A DNA stretch of 64,000 nucleotides from Enterocloster bolteae (GTDB taxonomy: Bacteria; Bacillota; Clostridia; Lachnospirales; Lachnospiraceae). Of the stretch, positions 51,123 through 59,860 are shown piece by piece; positions within the stretch are counted from its first letter, which is position 1; every line of letters begins with the position of its first letter. The notes beneath the pieces are model-generated. The model had not been told where the DNA came from. It was given only the letters and a program-made list of their open reading frames with translations, and ran no database searches. The stretch spans positions 868,001 to 932,000 of the forward strand of contig NZ_CP022464.2 of NCBI RefSeq assembly GCF_002234575.2, written 5' to 3'. Both the position numbers and the translations under genes were made by a program.

Positions 51123-51824
51123 ATGGCGAAACGCATATATGTGGCGGATGATGAACTGCATATCCGCACTTTGATACAGACATTCCTTGTCAACGAGGGA
51201 TATGAGGTGGAGACATTTGAGGATGGAAAGAGCCTGTTTGAGGCATTCCATGCATCCTGTCCGGACCTGATCATTCTGGATATCATGATGCCTGGAATGG
51301 ACGGCTTTGCCCTGTGTACGGCGATCCGCAGGGAGAGCCGGGTTCCCATTATCATCGTGTCAGCCAAGGACGCTCCCATGGACCGGGTCACGGGCATCAC
51401 CCTTGGCAGCGATGACTATATGGTTAAGCCCTTTCTTCCTCTGGAGCTGGTAGCCAGGGTCAAGGCGCTGTTTCGCAGGGCCGGATACATCCGGCAGGAT
51501 GCAGGGGAGACGCTGGTCTGCGCTAATTTAAGCCTGGACCCGCGCTCCCGCTGCATGACCGTGGACGGCGCCCACTTTTCCGTGACACCCACGGAATTTG
51601 CTTTCCTGCAGTATCTGATGGAGCGCAGGGGGGAGGCGGTCTCCAAGCAGGTGCTTTTGAAGGAAGTGTGGGAGCTGCCGGATTACGATTTGGATACCAG
51701 GGTGGCGGATGATCTGGTAAAACGCCTCAGGCGCAAATTCAGGGAGGCCGGGTGCAGGGCAGCCATTGAAACCGTATGGGGCTATGGATTCAGGCTGGAG
51801 GAAGACAGGGGGGAGAGATCATGA
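51123..51824 (+). CDS. OmpR/PhoB-family response regulator
   Basis: The 233-residue protein has a receiver domain (YVADDELHIRT acidic pair; phospho-Asp in LIILDIMMPGMDGF; Lys in YMVKPFLPLEL) and a C-terminal winged helix (FSVTPTEFAFLQYLMERRGE, TRVADDLVKRLRRKFREAG, IETVWGYGFRLE). I chose ATG 51123 behind GGGAGG; the longer frame to 51084 is upstream of it. ATGA overlap with the kinase gene shows they are a pair. Confidence 0.95.
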   Translation: MAKRIYVADDELHIRTLIQTFLVNEGYEVETFEDGKSLFEAFHASCPDLIILDIMMPGMDGFALCTAIRRESRVPIIIVSAKDAPMDRVTGITLGSDDYMVKPFLPLELVARVKALFRRAGYIRQDAGETLVCANLSLDPRSRCMTVDGAHFSVTPTEFAFLQYLMERRGEAVSKQVLLKEVWELPDYDLDTRVADDLVKRLRRKFREAGCRAAIETVWGYGFRLEEDRGERS

Positions 51825-53272
51825 TGTCTGCCATTCGTTCACGCATCTTTGTTCCTGTGGTAATCCTGATTGTGTTGTTTCCTGTCCTTTCCTGGGCACT
51901 GTTTTCCTCTGCCTCAGGCTGGTACGTAAAGCGGATATCCAGCCAGAGCTTAGAGCATCTGATGGAATCCGTCCAGTCCATGGCGGATCAGGTGTATCCG
52001 CGGGATGGAAACGAAACTCTGACCAGGGATGAGGAGAAGATGTATTCCAGGGAATTTCTGAGCCAGGTCAGGGAGTATATACGAAAGGGACGCCCGGAAG
52101 CCAGTCTCATTGCCTTTAATTCCCGACTGAAGCTTACCTTTCCCAGGCAGGGGGAGGAGGAATGGGAAGGAGAGGAAATCAGCGGGGCGTGCCGTGAGAT
52201 GATTGCCGGCGGGATGTTTGAGGAAAATAAAGGGGCGGATGTCACGGCTGCTGTGGGAAAGCGGCAGTACATGTTCCGGCTCTATGAGACAGAGAGCTCC
52301 GGCAATATAAGGGGAAAATATCTGGTGGGATATGTGGAGATACCCGACACAAAAGCCCTTCTGTCCTACACGGGAGGGCTTCTTGCTGCCATTGCCGGTG
52401 TTCTGGCATTTCTGTCCCTGGTTGCTGCCTGGTTTGTGGCAGGCAGCATATCCGGGCAGCTTAAGGGGCTGTGCAGGCAGGCCGGCGCCATAGGCAAAGG
52501 GGAATTTGAGCCGTCCCGGGTTCATTATCCGATCTCGGAAATAGAAGATTTAAAGAATGCAATGAACGGCATGGCGGCAGAGCTGGACCGGACCGAACAA
52601 AAACAGCTGGCCTTTTTCCAGAATGCATCCCATGAGCTTCGGACCCCGCTTATGTCCATCTGCGGTTATGCCCAGGGAATTCAGTGCAATGTGTTCCCGG
52701 ACCATGCCCAGGCAGCCGCTGTGATTCTGTCTGAAACCATGAGGATGAAGGAGCTGGTGGACGGCATACTGACTATATCCAGGCTGGACAGCCATGACAC
52801 AAGGCTGCGTACAGAGGTCATAAGCCTTGGGGAGTTTATAGAGGAGCAGATTGACATTTTACAGGGGTTAGGGATAGCGGAGAAGGTGAGCATTGGGATG
52901 GAAAAGGAGCAGGAGGATATCAGGGTCAGTGCAGACCCGTCCCTGCTTGGAAAAGCATTTCAGAATGTGGTGAACAACTGCGCCAGATATGCACAAAGCA
53001 GTGTCACAGTCTCTCTTAAAAGGGAGGGGGAATGGGCTGCTGTCTGTGTAAAGGACGATGGGCCCGGTCTGGATGAAAAAGAGATTCCCCATCTGTTTGA
53101 GCGGTTTTATAAGGGCAATAAAGGGAATTTTGGAATCGGGCTTTCCATCGCGCGCGCTGCCATGGAGTACATGGGAGGACGGGTCCAAGCCCGCAACAGG
53201 CGTCCGCCCTGTCATGGAGCCGAGTTCCGGCTGATGCTGCCTGTGGAGGAAGCGGCTGGCAGGAAAGGGTAG
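51821..53272 (+). CDS. Sensor histidine kinase (HisKA type)
   Basis: The protein of about 484 residues has two membrane helices (IFVPVVILIVLFPVLSWALF; LLAAIAGVLAFLSLVAAWFV) around a small extracytoplasmic sensor of ~150 residues, a HAMP linker, HisKA with phospho-His in FFQNASHELRTPLMSI, and HATPase_c with the N box (NVVNNCARYAQ) and DDGPGLDEKEIPHLFERFY. The start is ATG 51821 or 51824, both in the ATGATG that overlaps the regulator stop. The signal sensed is unknown; the secreted helical protein upstream is a possible partner. Confidence 0.92.
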   Translation: MMSAIRSRIFVPVVILIVLFPVLSWALFSSASGWYVKRISSQSLEHLMESVQSMADQVYPRDGNETLTRDEEKMYSREFLSQVREYIRKGRPEASLIAFNSRLKLTFPRQGEEEWEGEEISGACREMIAGGMFEENKGADVTAAVGKRQYMFRLYETESSGNIRGKYLVGYVEIPDTKALLSYTGGLLAAIAGVLAFLSLVAAWFVAGSISGQLKGLCRQAGAIGKGEFEPSRVHYPISEIEDLKNAMNGMAAELDRTEQKQLAFFQNASHELRTPLMSICGYAQGIQCNVFPDHAQAAAVILSETMRMKELVDGILTISRLDSHDTRLRTEVISLGEFIEEQIDILQGLGIAEKVSIGMEKEQEDIRVSADPSLLGKAFQNVVNNCARYAQSSVTVSLKREGEWAAVCVKDDGPGLDEKEIPHLFERFYKGNKGNFGIGLSIARAAMEYMGGRVQARNRRPPCHGAEFRLMLPVEEAAGRKG

Positions 53273-53367
53273 CAGGCGCTTATGCGGACCAGAGGCAGGC
53301 ATCGGCAGGCGCTTATGCGGACCAGAGGCAGGCGGCAGCCGGCGTTTACCTGCAAACCAGAGGCAGC
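53272..53367 (+). repeat. 33-bp direct repeat between two kinase genes
   Basis: Two 29-base identical blocks start at 53272 and 53305 (period 33), containing GCTTATGCGGACCAGAGGCA. A third, diverged copy from 53338 runs to about 53367 and covers the last codons of the minus-strand GHKL kinase gene. The array fills the gap between the two convergent genes; no terminator hairpin is visible there. Confidence 0.85.
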
Positions 53368-54650
53368 ATGACGGATACCGTGAATACGTCGTTATTGTGG
53401 CTGATTTTCATGTCGCCGTTATATTTATGGATGACCGTGGATACGTTGGACAGCCCTATGCCGCAGTACTGCTCTCCAATCTTGATGCTTTCGTACCGGT
53501 TGCCTTCTATGCGCAGCTGGCCATTGTAGGAATTGGAGATGCTGATGATCAGGAATGCCTTCTGGCAGCGGATTTCCGTGTGGATGAACCGGTTGGCCCC
53601 CTTTCCCATACGGCAGCATGCCTCCAGGGCATTGTCCAGGAGATTGCCCAGGATGATGCACAGGTCCACGTTCTCAAACGGCAGTTCAGGAGGCACCATG
53701 ATGTTGGCTGTCAGGGGAACGCAGCAGGCAGCGGCCTGCTGCTGGGCATTGTTGACCAGGATGTTGACCATGCTGTTTCCGCCGGTTAGGGGCACCTTCA
53801 TGCCGTTGGCGGATTCATAGATTTGTTCAATGTATGTAAGGGCCTCCTCATACTGGCCTGCTTTTAAAAACACCACCAGGGAATGGAGGTGTTTTTTTAA
53901 ATCGTGGCGCAGGGAGGTGATTTCCCTCTGGGAGTCCTCCACCTTCTGATAGTAGGAGGACTGCATGGTAAGGAGTTTGTCCGCAATCATATTTTTCTGG
54001 CTTTCCTCGTTGATAATGGCATAATCGTCCACCAGATAGAACAGGAACATGGAGGAGCAGAAAAGGATTCCCGATATCTCCAGGTAAAAGTGGGATACGC
54101 TGTTCCTCATGTGAAAAATCTGGATGGTAATGAACAGGATCACGGAGGGGACCAGGAAGGAAATGGCATTGTAAAGGGTAGCTTTGTTGCTCTTTCTCAT
54201 GTTTCTGCACAGGATGAACAAGAGGGTGAAGAAGAAAAAAAGGATGCAGGCCGTCATCTGGGCCAGGGGGCTCTGAATCAGGAAATTGGGCTCTGAGGGA
54301 AGGGGCTCGTTGTGCAGAAAACGCAACAGCACTGCGGACAGCAGCTTGCAGGCATAGTTGAGGACAACGAACAGATAAGCAACCAGCACCTTGGTCCTGA
54401 GGGAATCCGTAAAGAATATGCAGCTTACCAGCATTGTGAAGGCGCAGTAAAAAACGCACATGCTGAACAGAGGCGCGTTGAACCAGTAGGTTACCCACTG
54501 GAATATAAAATAAATCAGGATGCCCACCGTGTACTGGGACATAGGCCGCAGGTTCCGGTGAAGAAAGTTGCTGCACAGCCAATAAAGAATCAGGGTCTCG
54601 GCCACGGACAGCACAAAGCTGACCCAGGCATGCTGAATGACGTTCATCAT
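53346..54650 (-). CDS. GHKL-type membrane sensor histidine kinase (AgrC-like)
   Basis: The 434-residue protein has an N-terminal block of six or seven membrane helices to about residue 215 and a cytoplasmic GHKL domain: SLRHDLKKHLHSL with the phospho-His, CIILGNLLDNALEAC (N box), CGIGLSNVSTVIHKYNGD (G2-type). It pairs with the LytTR regulator behind it, the arrangement of AgrC-AgrA-like systems. There is no AgrB/AgrD gene nearby, so the ligand is not an obvious autoinducing peptide. ATG 54650 is preceded by GGAGG; the ATG at 54647 is also possible. The end is overlapped by a 33-bp repeat copy. Confidence 0.9.
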   Translation of the reverse strand: MMNVIQHAWVSFVLSVAETLILYWLCSNFLHRNLRPMSQYTVGILIYFIFQWVTYWFNAPLFSMCVFYCAFTMLVSCIFFTDSLRTKVLVAYLFVVLNYACKLLSAVLLRFLHNEPLPSEPNFLIQSPLAQMTACILFFFFTLLFILCRNMRKSNKATLYNAISFLVPSVILFITIQIFHMRNSVSHFYLEISGILFCSSMFLFYLVDDYAIINEESQKNMIADKLLTMQSSYYQKVEDSQREITSLRHDLKKHLHSLVVFLKAGQYEEALTYIEQIYESANGMKVPLTGGNSMVNILVNNAQQQAAACCVPLTANIMVPPELPFENVDLCIILGNLLDNALEACCRMGKGANRFIHTEIRCQKAFLIISISNSYNGQLRIEGNRYESIKIGEQYCGIGLSNVSTVIHKYNGDMKISHNNDVFTVSVMLPLVCR

Positions 54651-54681
54651 AGGTCTGCCTCCATGCAGGCTGGGAATTTCA

Positions 54682-55392
54682 TCATAGATTTGCCTCCATA
54701 TAGCTTAAGAATTCCTGGTTCACTTCCCGACGCTTGTGCTTGCTCATGGGAAGCACCTCTTTGTTGTCCATGGTTACGGAATCCTTGAATATATTATAAA
54801 TATGGCTTACGTTGACCAGGAAGCTCTTGTGAATCCGGATGAAGCCGTCCGGGCGGAGCTGCTCTTCCAGGGAACTGATGGTGCCTGTAAATGTAAATGT
54901 GCCTTCCTTTGCAACCACACGGATGGTCCTTAAATCCGATTCCAGATAATAGATATGGTCGGTCATCAGTTTGGTGGTGCCGCTTATGCTGGGAAAGGAA
55001 AAGATGGATGCCTGTTTTTTCTGCTGCCTGTCAAGCAGCTCCTCCACGGCGGACAGAAAGTCGCCGCTCTCCACTGGCTTTACGATATAGCGGAAGGCGC
55101 CCACCTTGTAGCCCTCCACCGCGTAATCCACAGTGGCTGTCACAATGAGGATGGGAACCTCGTCGTCCAGCTGGCGGATGTGCTTTGCCACCTCGATGCC
55201 GCCCATGGTTTCCATGCGCATGTCTAACACCAGGATGTCGCAGAACCCTTTTTGTTTATAATCCTTAAGCAGGTCCAGGCCGTCTGTGTAGGATATGATA
55301 TCCACAGGCCGTTTTTCTTTTAATTGTTCCAGATGTCCGCACAGCACCATCAGGTCCGCGGGACTGTCATCGCAAAGTACAATTCTGAACAT
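54682..55392 (-). CDS. LytTR-family response regulator (AgrA/LytR-like)
   Basis: The 236-residue protein has a receiver domain (FRIVLCDDSPADL; phospho-Asp in DILVLDMRMETMGG; Lys in FRYIVKPVESGDFL) and a C-terminal LytTR DNA-binding domain (TDHIYYLESDLRTIRVV, RPDGFIRIHKSFLVNVSHI). I prefer ATG 55392 because AGGGGAG lies about eight bases upstream; ATG 55398 is too close to that site. The GHKL kinase gene follows after 31 bases. The regulator is divergent from the APC permease and amidohydrolase genes, its likely targets. Confidence 0.92.
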   Translation of the reverse strand: MFRIVLCDDSPADLMVLCGHLEQLKEKRPVDIISYTDGLDLLKDYKQKGFCDILVLDMRMETMGGIEVAKHIRQLDDEVPILIVTATVDYAVEGYKVGAFRYIVKPVESGDFLSAVEELLDRQQKKQASIFSFPSISGTTKLMTDHIYYLESDLRTIRVVAKEGTFTFTGTISSLEEQLRPDGFIRIHKSFLVNVSHIYNIFKDSVTMDNKEVLPMSKHKRREVNQEFLSYMEANL

Positions 55393-55413
55393 GACCATTC
55401 TCCCCTGAAATTA

Positions 55414-55538
55414 GTTAAACGCATAACGATTATACAATTCTTTCAGTGGTATTGTAAATAGGTTTTTTGGACAAAAAATACATTTCTGACCAATTATTAC
55501 ACTGAAATTATCGTTTGTGCACAAAGTATTGCGTTAAT
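55414..55538. promoter_or_regulatory. Candidate LytTR half-sites in the divergent promoter region
   Basis: ATCGTT occurs at 55510-55515 and TGCGTTAA about 20 bases further (55530-55537); on the minus strand the 55414-55433 stretch reads ATAATCGTTATGCGTTTAAC. LytTR proteins often bind direct half-sites about two helical turns apart. The motif is too short for certainty. Confidence 0.3.
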
Positions 55539-55612
55539 TTTTTCCTTGTGTAAAATGAGGATATGAGTTGAGAAACAATATAAAAAACAAGAAAAAGGGG
55601 GAAACAGATCTT

Positions 55613-57061
55613 ATGTCTGGACCAAGTGGAAATGATGCAGGCGGAATGAAAAAGACCCTGTCCATATGGAATTTTTTTACCATTGGATTCGGGGCCATCA
55701 TCGGTACTGGCTGGGTGCTGCTGGTAGGTGACTGGATGGTGATTGGAGGCGGACCCATAGCGGCCATGATTGCATTTGCCATAGGAGCCGTGTTCCTGCT
55801 TCCCATAGGTGCCGTGTTCGGGGAGCTGACAGCGGCCATCCCTATCTCCGGCGGAATCATTGAATATGTGGACAGGACCTACGGGCGCAATGTCTCATAC
55901 ATAACAGGATGGTTCCTGGCGCTGGGCAACGGTATCCTCTGCCCATGGGAGGCCATCGCCATCTCCACATTAGTATCCGATATGTTCGGGGGCCTGTTCC
56001 CGGTTCTCAGGGCGGTTAAGCTCTATACCATCATGGGGGCGGATGTGTATCTGTTCCCCACTGTCATAGCGCTGGGATTTGCAGTCTATGTGATTCTCCT
56101 TAACTTCCGGGGCGCCAGCGCGGCCGCTAAGCTGCAGGCATTTCTGACAAAGGCCCTATTGGCGGGCATGCTCCTGGCAATGGCAATCTCCTTCGTGAAA
56201 GGCGGGCCGTCCAACATCCTTCCCTCCTTTACACAGGTGGAGGGACCGTCCACGGTGACCAGCGCAAACAACATGTTTGCAGGCATTATCTCGGTGCTGG
56301 TAATGACTCCGTTCTTCTACGCAGGGTTTGATACCATACCGCAGCAGGCCGAGGAAGCAGCGGAAGGCCTGGACTGGAACAAGTTCGGCAAGGTTATCAG
56401 CATGGCGCTCCTGGCGGCTGGCGGTTTCTATATGATTTGTATTTATTCCTTCGGCACCATCATACCGTGGACTGATTTTATAAAGAGCACGGTTCCGGCA
56501 TTGGCCTGTCTTAAGAACATCAACATGTTTCTGTATGTGGCAATGCTGATAATCGCTACATTAGGCCCCATGGGCCCCATGAATTCCTTCTACGGAGCTA
56601 CCAGCCGCATCATGCTGGCCATGGGACGTAAAGGACAGCTCCCGGACAGCTTTGCGGTTCTGGATGAAAAAAGCGGGGCGCCGAAGATGGCCAACACAGT
56701 GCTGGCAGTCCTGACCATTATGGGTCCTTTCCTGGGTAAAAACATGCTGGTATCCCTGACCAATGTGTCGGCGCTGGCATTCATCTTCTCCTGCACCATG
56801 GTAAGCTTTGCCTGCCTTAAGATGCGCTATACGGAGCCTGACCTTCCAAGGCCTTACAAGGTTCCCGGCGGAAAAGCAGGCATCTGCATGGCTTGTCTGG
56901 CAGGTACCATCATCATCGGGCTTATGGTGGTTCCCTTCAGCCCCGCAGCCCTTAAGCCTGTAGAGTGGGCCATCGTGGTTGCATGGCTGGTCATCGGGCT
57001 GGGCCTTAGCGCTGTTACCAGGGCAAAGGCAAATAATAAGGCGGCAGCCGCTGCAAAATAA
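55613..57061 (+). CDS. APC-superfamily amino acid/amine permease
   Basis: The 482-residue protein has about 12 helices and APC-family features: SIWNFFTIGFGAIIGTGWVLLVGDW (the GIGxxIG helix 1 in altered form), IPISGGIIEYVDRTYGRN, EEAAEGLDWNKFGK (the conserved loop E-E-A) and a 10-12 helix C-terminal end. These carriers import amino acids or amines. I chose ATG 55613 behind AAGGGGG; the TTG at 55568 adds 15 residues. It is followed by an amidohydrolase; together they may import and cleave a dipeptide, amide or histidine-type compound. Confidence 0.88.
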   Translation: MSGPSGNDAGGMKKTLSIWNFFTIGFGAIIGTGWVLLVGDWMVIGGGPIAAMIAFAIGAVFLLPIGAVFGELTAAIPISGGIIEYVDRTYGRNVSYITGWFLALGNGILCPWEAIAISTLVSDMFGGLFPVLRAVKLYTIMGADVYLFPTVIALGFAVYVILLNFRGASAAAKLQAFLTKALLAGMLLAMAISFVKGGPSNILPSFTQVEGPSTVTSANNMFAGIISVLVMTPFFYAGFDTIPQQAEEAAEGLDWNKFGKVISMALLAAGGFYMICIYSFGTIIPWTDFIKSTVPALACLKNINMFLYVAMLIIATLGPMGPMNSFYGATSRIMLAMGRKGQLPDSFAVLDEKSGAPKMANTVLAVLTIMGPFLGKNMLVSLTNVSALAFIFSCTMVSFACLKMRYTEPDLPRPYKVPGGKAGICMACLAGTIIIGLMVVPFSPAALKPVEWAIVVAWLVIGLGLSAVTRAKANNKAAAAAK

Positions 57062-57111
57062 CGGCAATAAAATCATACATCAACATATATCAAATAAAGG
57101 AGGATTTTTCA

Positions 57112-58353
57112 ATGAAGAAGGTAGCTTTTAAAGGCGGTTTACTGATTGACGGTACCGGCGCGGAGCCAGTGGTGAACAGTCTGGTGCTGACAGAGGATGA
57201 CAAGATTGCGTACGCCGGTGCGGACAAGGAAATCGGACCTGACTACGAGGTTGTGGATATTACCGGAAAGACTATTATGCCTGGTCTTATTGACTCCCAT
57301 CTGCATTTTTCAGGAAACCTGACAGACGATGACAGCGACTGGGTACTGGAGGATGTGGTACAGAAGACAGTGGTGGCGGTACAGCAGGCCCATGAGTGTC
57401 TGGAGAACGGCCTTACCACGGTTGGCGAGATTTCCCGTTCCGGCATCCAAATCCGCAACATGGTGGAAGCCGGCGTCATGAAGGGCCCCAGGGTAGTGGC
57501 AACCGGACTTGGATTCTGCCGTACCTGCGGACACGGGGATTCCCACAAGCTTCCCAGCTACTATAACGACGAATCCCATCCATGGGCTGAGCGTGTGGAC
57601 GGACCATGGGATCTGCGCAAGGCAGTTAGAAGAAGACTCCGCCAGAATCCGGATGCAATTAAAATCTGGTCCACAGGCGGCGGCATCTGGCGCTGGGACC
57701 AGAAGCTGGACCAGCACTATACGCTGGAGGAGATTCAGGCTGTTGTGGATGAGTGCAGGATGGTAGGCATCCCGGTATGGTCCCATGCAGAGGGCTACGG
57801 CGGCGCCCTGGATTCTGCCAGGGCAGGGGTACATCTCATTATCCACGGCCAGACCTTAAATGACGAGTGTCTGGATATCATGGCAGAGAAAGGCATTTAT
57901 TTCTGTCCCACCATCCAGTTCTTAAACGAATGGTTCAAGACATACGCTCCGCCATACATCCCGGAGGTGCATGACCAGTATCCTGGCGATACCGTAGCGG
58001 AGAAGGAGCTGAACCGCGTGTACGCTAACTTAAGAAAAGCAAAGGCAAAAGGCATCGGACTTACCATTGGTTCGGACTCCTTCTGCTCCAGCCTTACACC
58101 ATACGGAACAACAGCCATCGGAGAGATGTATTCCTTTGTGGAAAAAGCAGGCATCAGCGAGATGGATACCATTGTGGCGGCTACCAAGGCAGGCGCCGAG
58201 ATGCTGAAGGTGGACAATGTGACCGGATCCCTGGCAGAGGGAAAGAGCGCCGACCTGTTAGTAATTAACGGCAACCCGTTAGAGAATATCCGTGCAATCG
58301 CTGTTGAGAACATGGACGTAATCATGAAAGAAGGATATTTTGTAAAACGCTGA
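57112..58353 (+). CDS. Amidohydrolase-family protein (prolidase/imidazolonepropionase-like)
   Basis: The 413-residue protein is a metal-dependent amidohydrolase: MPGLIDSHLHFSGN (metal HxH), IKIWSTGGGIW (probable carboxylated Lys), VWSHAEGYGG and LIIHGQTLNDE (metal His), LTIGSDSFCSS (catalytic Asp), and the C-terminal GSLAEGKSADLLVINGNPL. The pattern is that of enzymes cleaving Xaa-Pro dipeptides, imidazolones or cyclic amides. AAAGGAGG precedes ATG 57112. It is co-transcribed with the APC permease. Confidence 0.88.
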   Translation: MKKVAFKGGLLIDGTGAEPVVNSLVLTEDDKIAYAGADKEIGPDYEVVDITGKTIMPGLIDSHLHFSGNLTDDDSDWVLEDVVQKTVVAVQQAHECLENGLTTVGEISRSGIQIRNMVEAGVMKGPRVVATGLGFCRTCGHGDSHKLPSYYNDESHPWAERVDGPWDLRKAVRRRLRQNPDAIKIWSTGGGIWRWDQKLDQHYTLEEIQAVVDECRMVGIPVWSHAEGYGGALDSARAGVHLIIHGQTLNDECLDIMAEKGIYFCPTIQFLNEWFKTYAPPYIPEVHDQYPGDTVAEKELNRVYANLRKAKAKGIGLTIGSDSFCSSLTPYGTTAIGEMYSFVEKAGISEMDTIVAATKAGAEMLKVDNVTGSLAEGKSADLLVINGNPLENIRAIAVENMDVIMKEGYFVKR

Positions 58354-58374
58354 CCGGTACTCCCGGATGAGAGG

Positions 58375-58408
58375 AAAGGGCTGCTGCTATAACAGGCGGC
58401 AGCCCTTT
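58375..58408 (+). terminator. Terminator of the amidohydrolase gene
   Basis: AAAGGGCTGCTGCT pairs with GGCGGCAGCCCTTT (58395-58408, with G-U pairs). It lies 21 bases after the stop; the T-run is short. Confidence 0.65.
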
Positions 58409-58442
58409 GCCGGTTTGGAAAGCCAAGGGGGATGGAAAGAAC

Positions 58443-58907
58443 ATGTATGTATTGCTGTATCTTCTGTGGATTCTGTTAAACGGCAGGGTCACGGCTGAAA
58501 TTCTGGCGGTGGGAGTCCCGGTGGCAGGGCTGGTATACGGCTTTGGGTATCTGGCCCTGGGTTACCGTTTGTCCGGAGACCTGCTTCTCCTGAAGCGCCT
58601 GGGTCATATTCTTGTATTCCTGGCCATGGTGGCCTGGGAGGTGGTGAAGGCCAATGTGGCCATTATCCGCATAGTGCTGTCCCCCCACATGGAAATCACG
58701 CCCTGTCTGGTGCCGGTTAAGACGGATTTAAAGAGCGCCGGAGCCAGGGCGGCCCTGGCCAATGCCATTACCCTGACGCCGGGCACCATCACGGTGGATG
58801 TGAAGGATGATGTGCTGTGGGTCCACGCGCTGACAGCTGAGATGGCAGAGGGGCTTAAGGACTGGCATGTGGCAAGGCAGCTGGCGCGGATCGAGGAAGT
58901 AAGATAG
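58443..58907 (+). CDS. mrpE: Mrp/Mbh antiporter subunit E (MnhE/MbhA-like)
   Basis: The 154-residue protein is an MnhE-type membrane subunit: a first helical region (YVLLYLLWILLNGRVTAEIL), ILVFLAMVAWEVVKANVAIIRIVLSPHMEI, and the typical C-terminal half TALANAITLTPGTITVDV-type segment (here RAALANAITLTPGTITVDVK), DVLWVHALTAE. ATG 58443 starts the first helix; the frame from 58407 adds 12 residues with poor support. It begins the cluster and is coupled by 11 bases to the next gene. Confidence 0.9.
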   Translation: MYVLLYLLWILLNGRVTAEILAVGVPVAGLVYGFGYLALGYRLSGDLLLLKRLGHILVFLAMVAWEVVKANVAIIRIVLSPHMEITPCLVPVKTDLKSAGARAALANAITLTPGTITVDVKDDVLWVHALTAEMAEGLKDWHVARQLARIEEVR

Positions 58908-58918
58908 GAGGAAGGGAC

Positions 58919-59302
58919 ATGGGGGCAGAGATAGGGGCAAAGATAGGGGCAGAGATGGGGGCGGCAGAGGGGCTGTTTACAGGTATCCTGATTCTGTCGG
59001 TTATCATACTCAGCATCAATATGATATTCTGCCTGCTGCGGGCCGTACTGGGACCGCGCTTTTCCGACCGGCTCATTGCCATCAATATGATAGGAACCAA
59101 GACTGTTCTCATGATTGCCCTGCTCATAAAGGTGTTCCATGAGGATTATCTGGTGGATATCTGTCTTATATATGCCCTTATCAGCTTCCTGTCCTTTGTG
59201 GTTCTGACAGGGCTTCTGGGCCGGCATATGGGCTGTGAAAAGGAAAGGGGAGAGAGCGGTGGGGCAGGAAAGGAAAATACAAAAAAGGAGGCGGTGCTGT
59301 AA
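58919..59302 (+). CDS. mrpF: Mrp/Mbh antiporter subunit F (MnhF/MbhB-like) with repetitive N-terminus
   Basis: The 127-residue protein has three helices and the MnhF core: LLRAVLGPRFSDRLIAINMIGTKTV and EDYLVDICLIYALISFLSFV. Before the core are about 18 residues made of GAEIGAKIGAEMGAAEG, encoded by near-perfect 12-base tandem repeats (58919-58966), and the C-terminal end is charged and hydrophilic. Either the true start is further in, or a recent expansion lengthened the protein. The stop overlaps the next start by one base. Confidence 0.88.
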   Translation: MGAEIGAKIGAEMGAAEGLFTGILILSVIILSINMIFCLLRAVLGPRFSDRLIAINMIGTKTVLMIALLIKVFHEDYLVDICLIYALISFLSFVVLTGLLGRHMGCEKERGESGGAGKENTKKEAVL

Positions 59303-59622
59303 TGGGTCTGGTGACAGGAGGAATTTTCATCGTGCTGGGAGTGTTTGTGCTCTGTGTGGCGACCTTTGGCATATTCCGGTTTGAATATGCGCTGAACCGG
59401 ATTCATGTGGCTGCCAAATGCGATACCCTGGGGAGCATGCTTATACTGGCCGGCCTTATAATCTCCAACGGGTGGAATATGGAGTCGGCCAAAATCGGAT
59501 TGATTCTTCTGTTTATCTGGATTGGCAACCCGGCGGCCTCCCACATGGTGGCCAGGGCAGAGGCCAGGAGCAATCCAAACCTTAAAGAGGAATGCGGGGT
59601 GTCTGAATATGAAGGCGGTTGA
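59302..59622 (+). CDS. mrpG: Mrp/Mbh antiporter subunit G (MnhG/MbhC-like)
   Basis: The 106-residue protein has three helices and MnhG features: VFVLCVATFGIFRFEYALNRIHVAAKCDTLGSMLILAGL (the R-x-x-D/ALNR-HVAAKCDTLG signature) and WIGNPAASHMVARAE (xNPxxxHxxARA). It overlaps both neighbours and is translated from AGGAGG in the upstream gene. Confidence 0.92.
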   Translation: MGLVTGGIFIVLGVFVLCVATFGIFRFEYALNRIHVAAKCDTLGSMLILAGLIISNGWNMESAKIGLILLFIWIGNPAASHMVARAEARSNPNLKEECGVSEYEGG

Positions 59623-59860
59623 GATCATTCTCCTGCTGTTTCTGATGGCCTGTTCCTTAAGTGTATTCCTGTGCAGGAACCTGTTGGTGGCAGCCATCCT
59701 GTTTATGGCCAACAGCCTTATCATGAGCATCATATGGGTGATTCTGCAGTCCCCGGACCTGGCTATCACAGAGGCGGCCGTGGGCGCAGGGGTCACGGGA
59801 ATCCTGCTTTTTATTACACTGTATAAGGTCGATGGGTTAAGGGGGGAAGACAGTGAGTGA
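59609..59860 (+). CDS. DUF4040 subunit (MbhD / MrpA C-terminal-like)
   Basis: The 83-residue protein is three helices: MKAVEIILLLFLMACSLSVFLC, LLVAAILFMANSLIMSIIWVIL, and the diagnostic SPDLAITEAAVGAGVTGILLFITL. This APDVAxTEAAVGAG-type sequence is the DUF4040 part that in Bacillus MrpA is fused at the C-terminus and in Mbh hydrogenases is MbhD. It is a separate gene here. ATG 59609 lies inside the mrpG end; the upstream frame is shadow. Confidence 0.9.
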   Translation: MKAVEIILLLFLMACSLSVFLCRNLLVAAILFMANSLIMSIIWVILQSPDLAITEAAVGAGVTGILLFITLYKVDGLRGEDSE

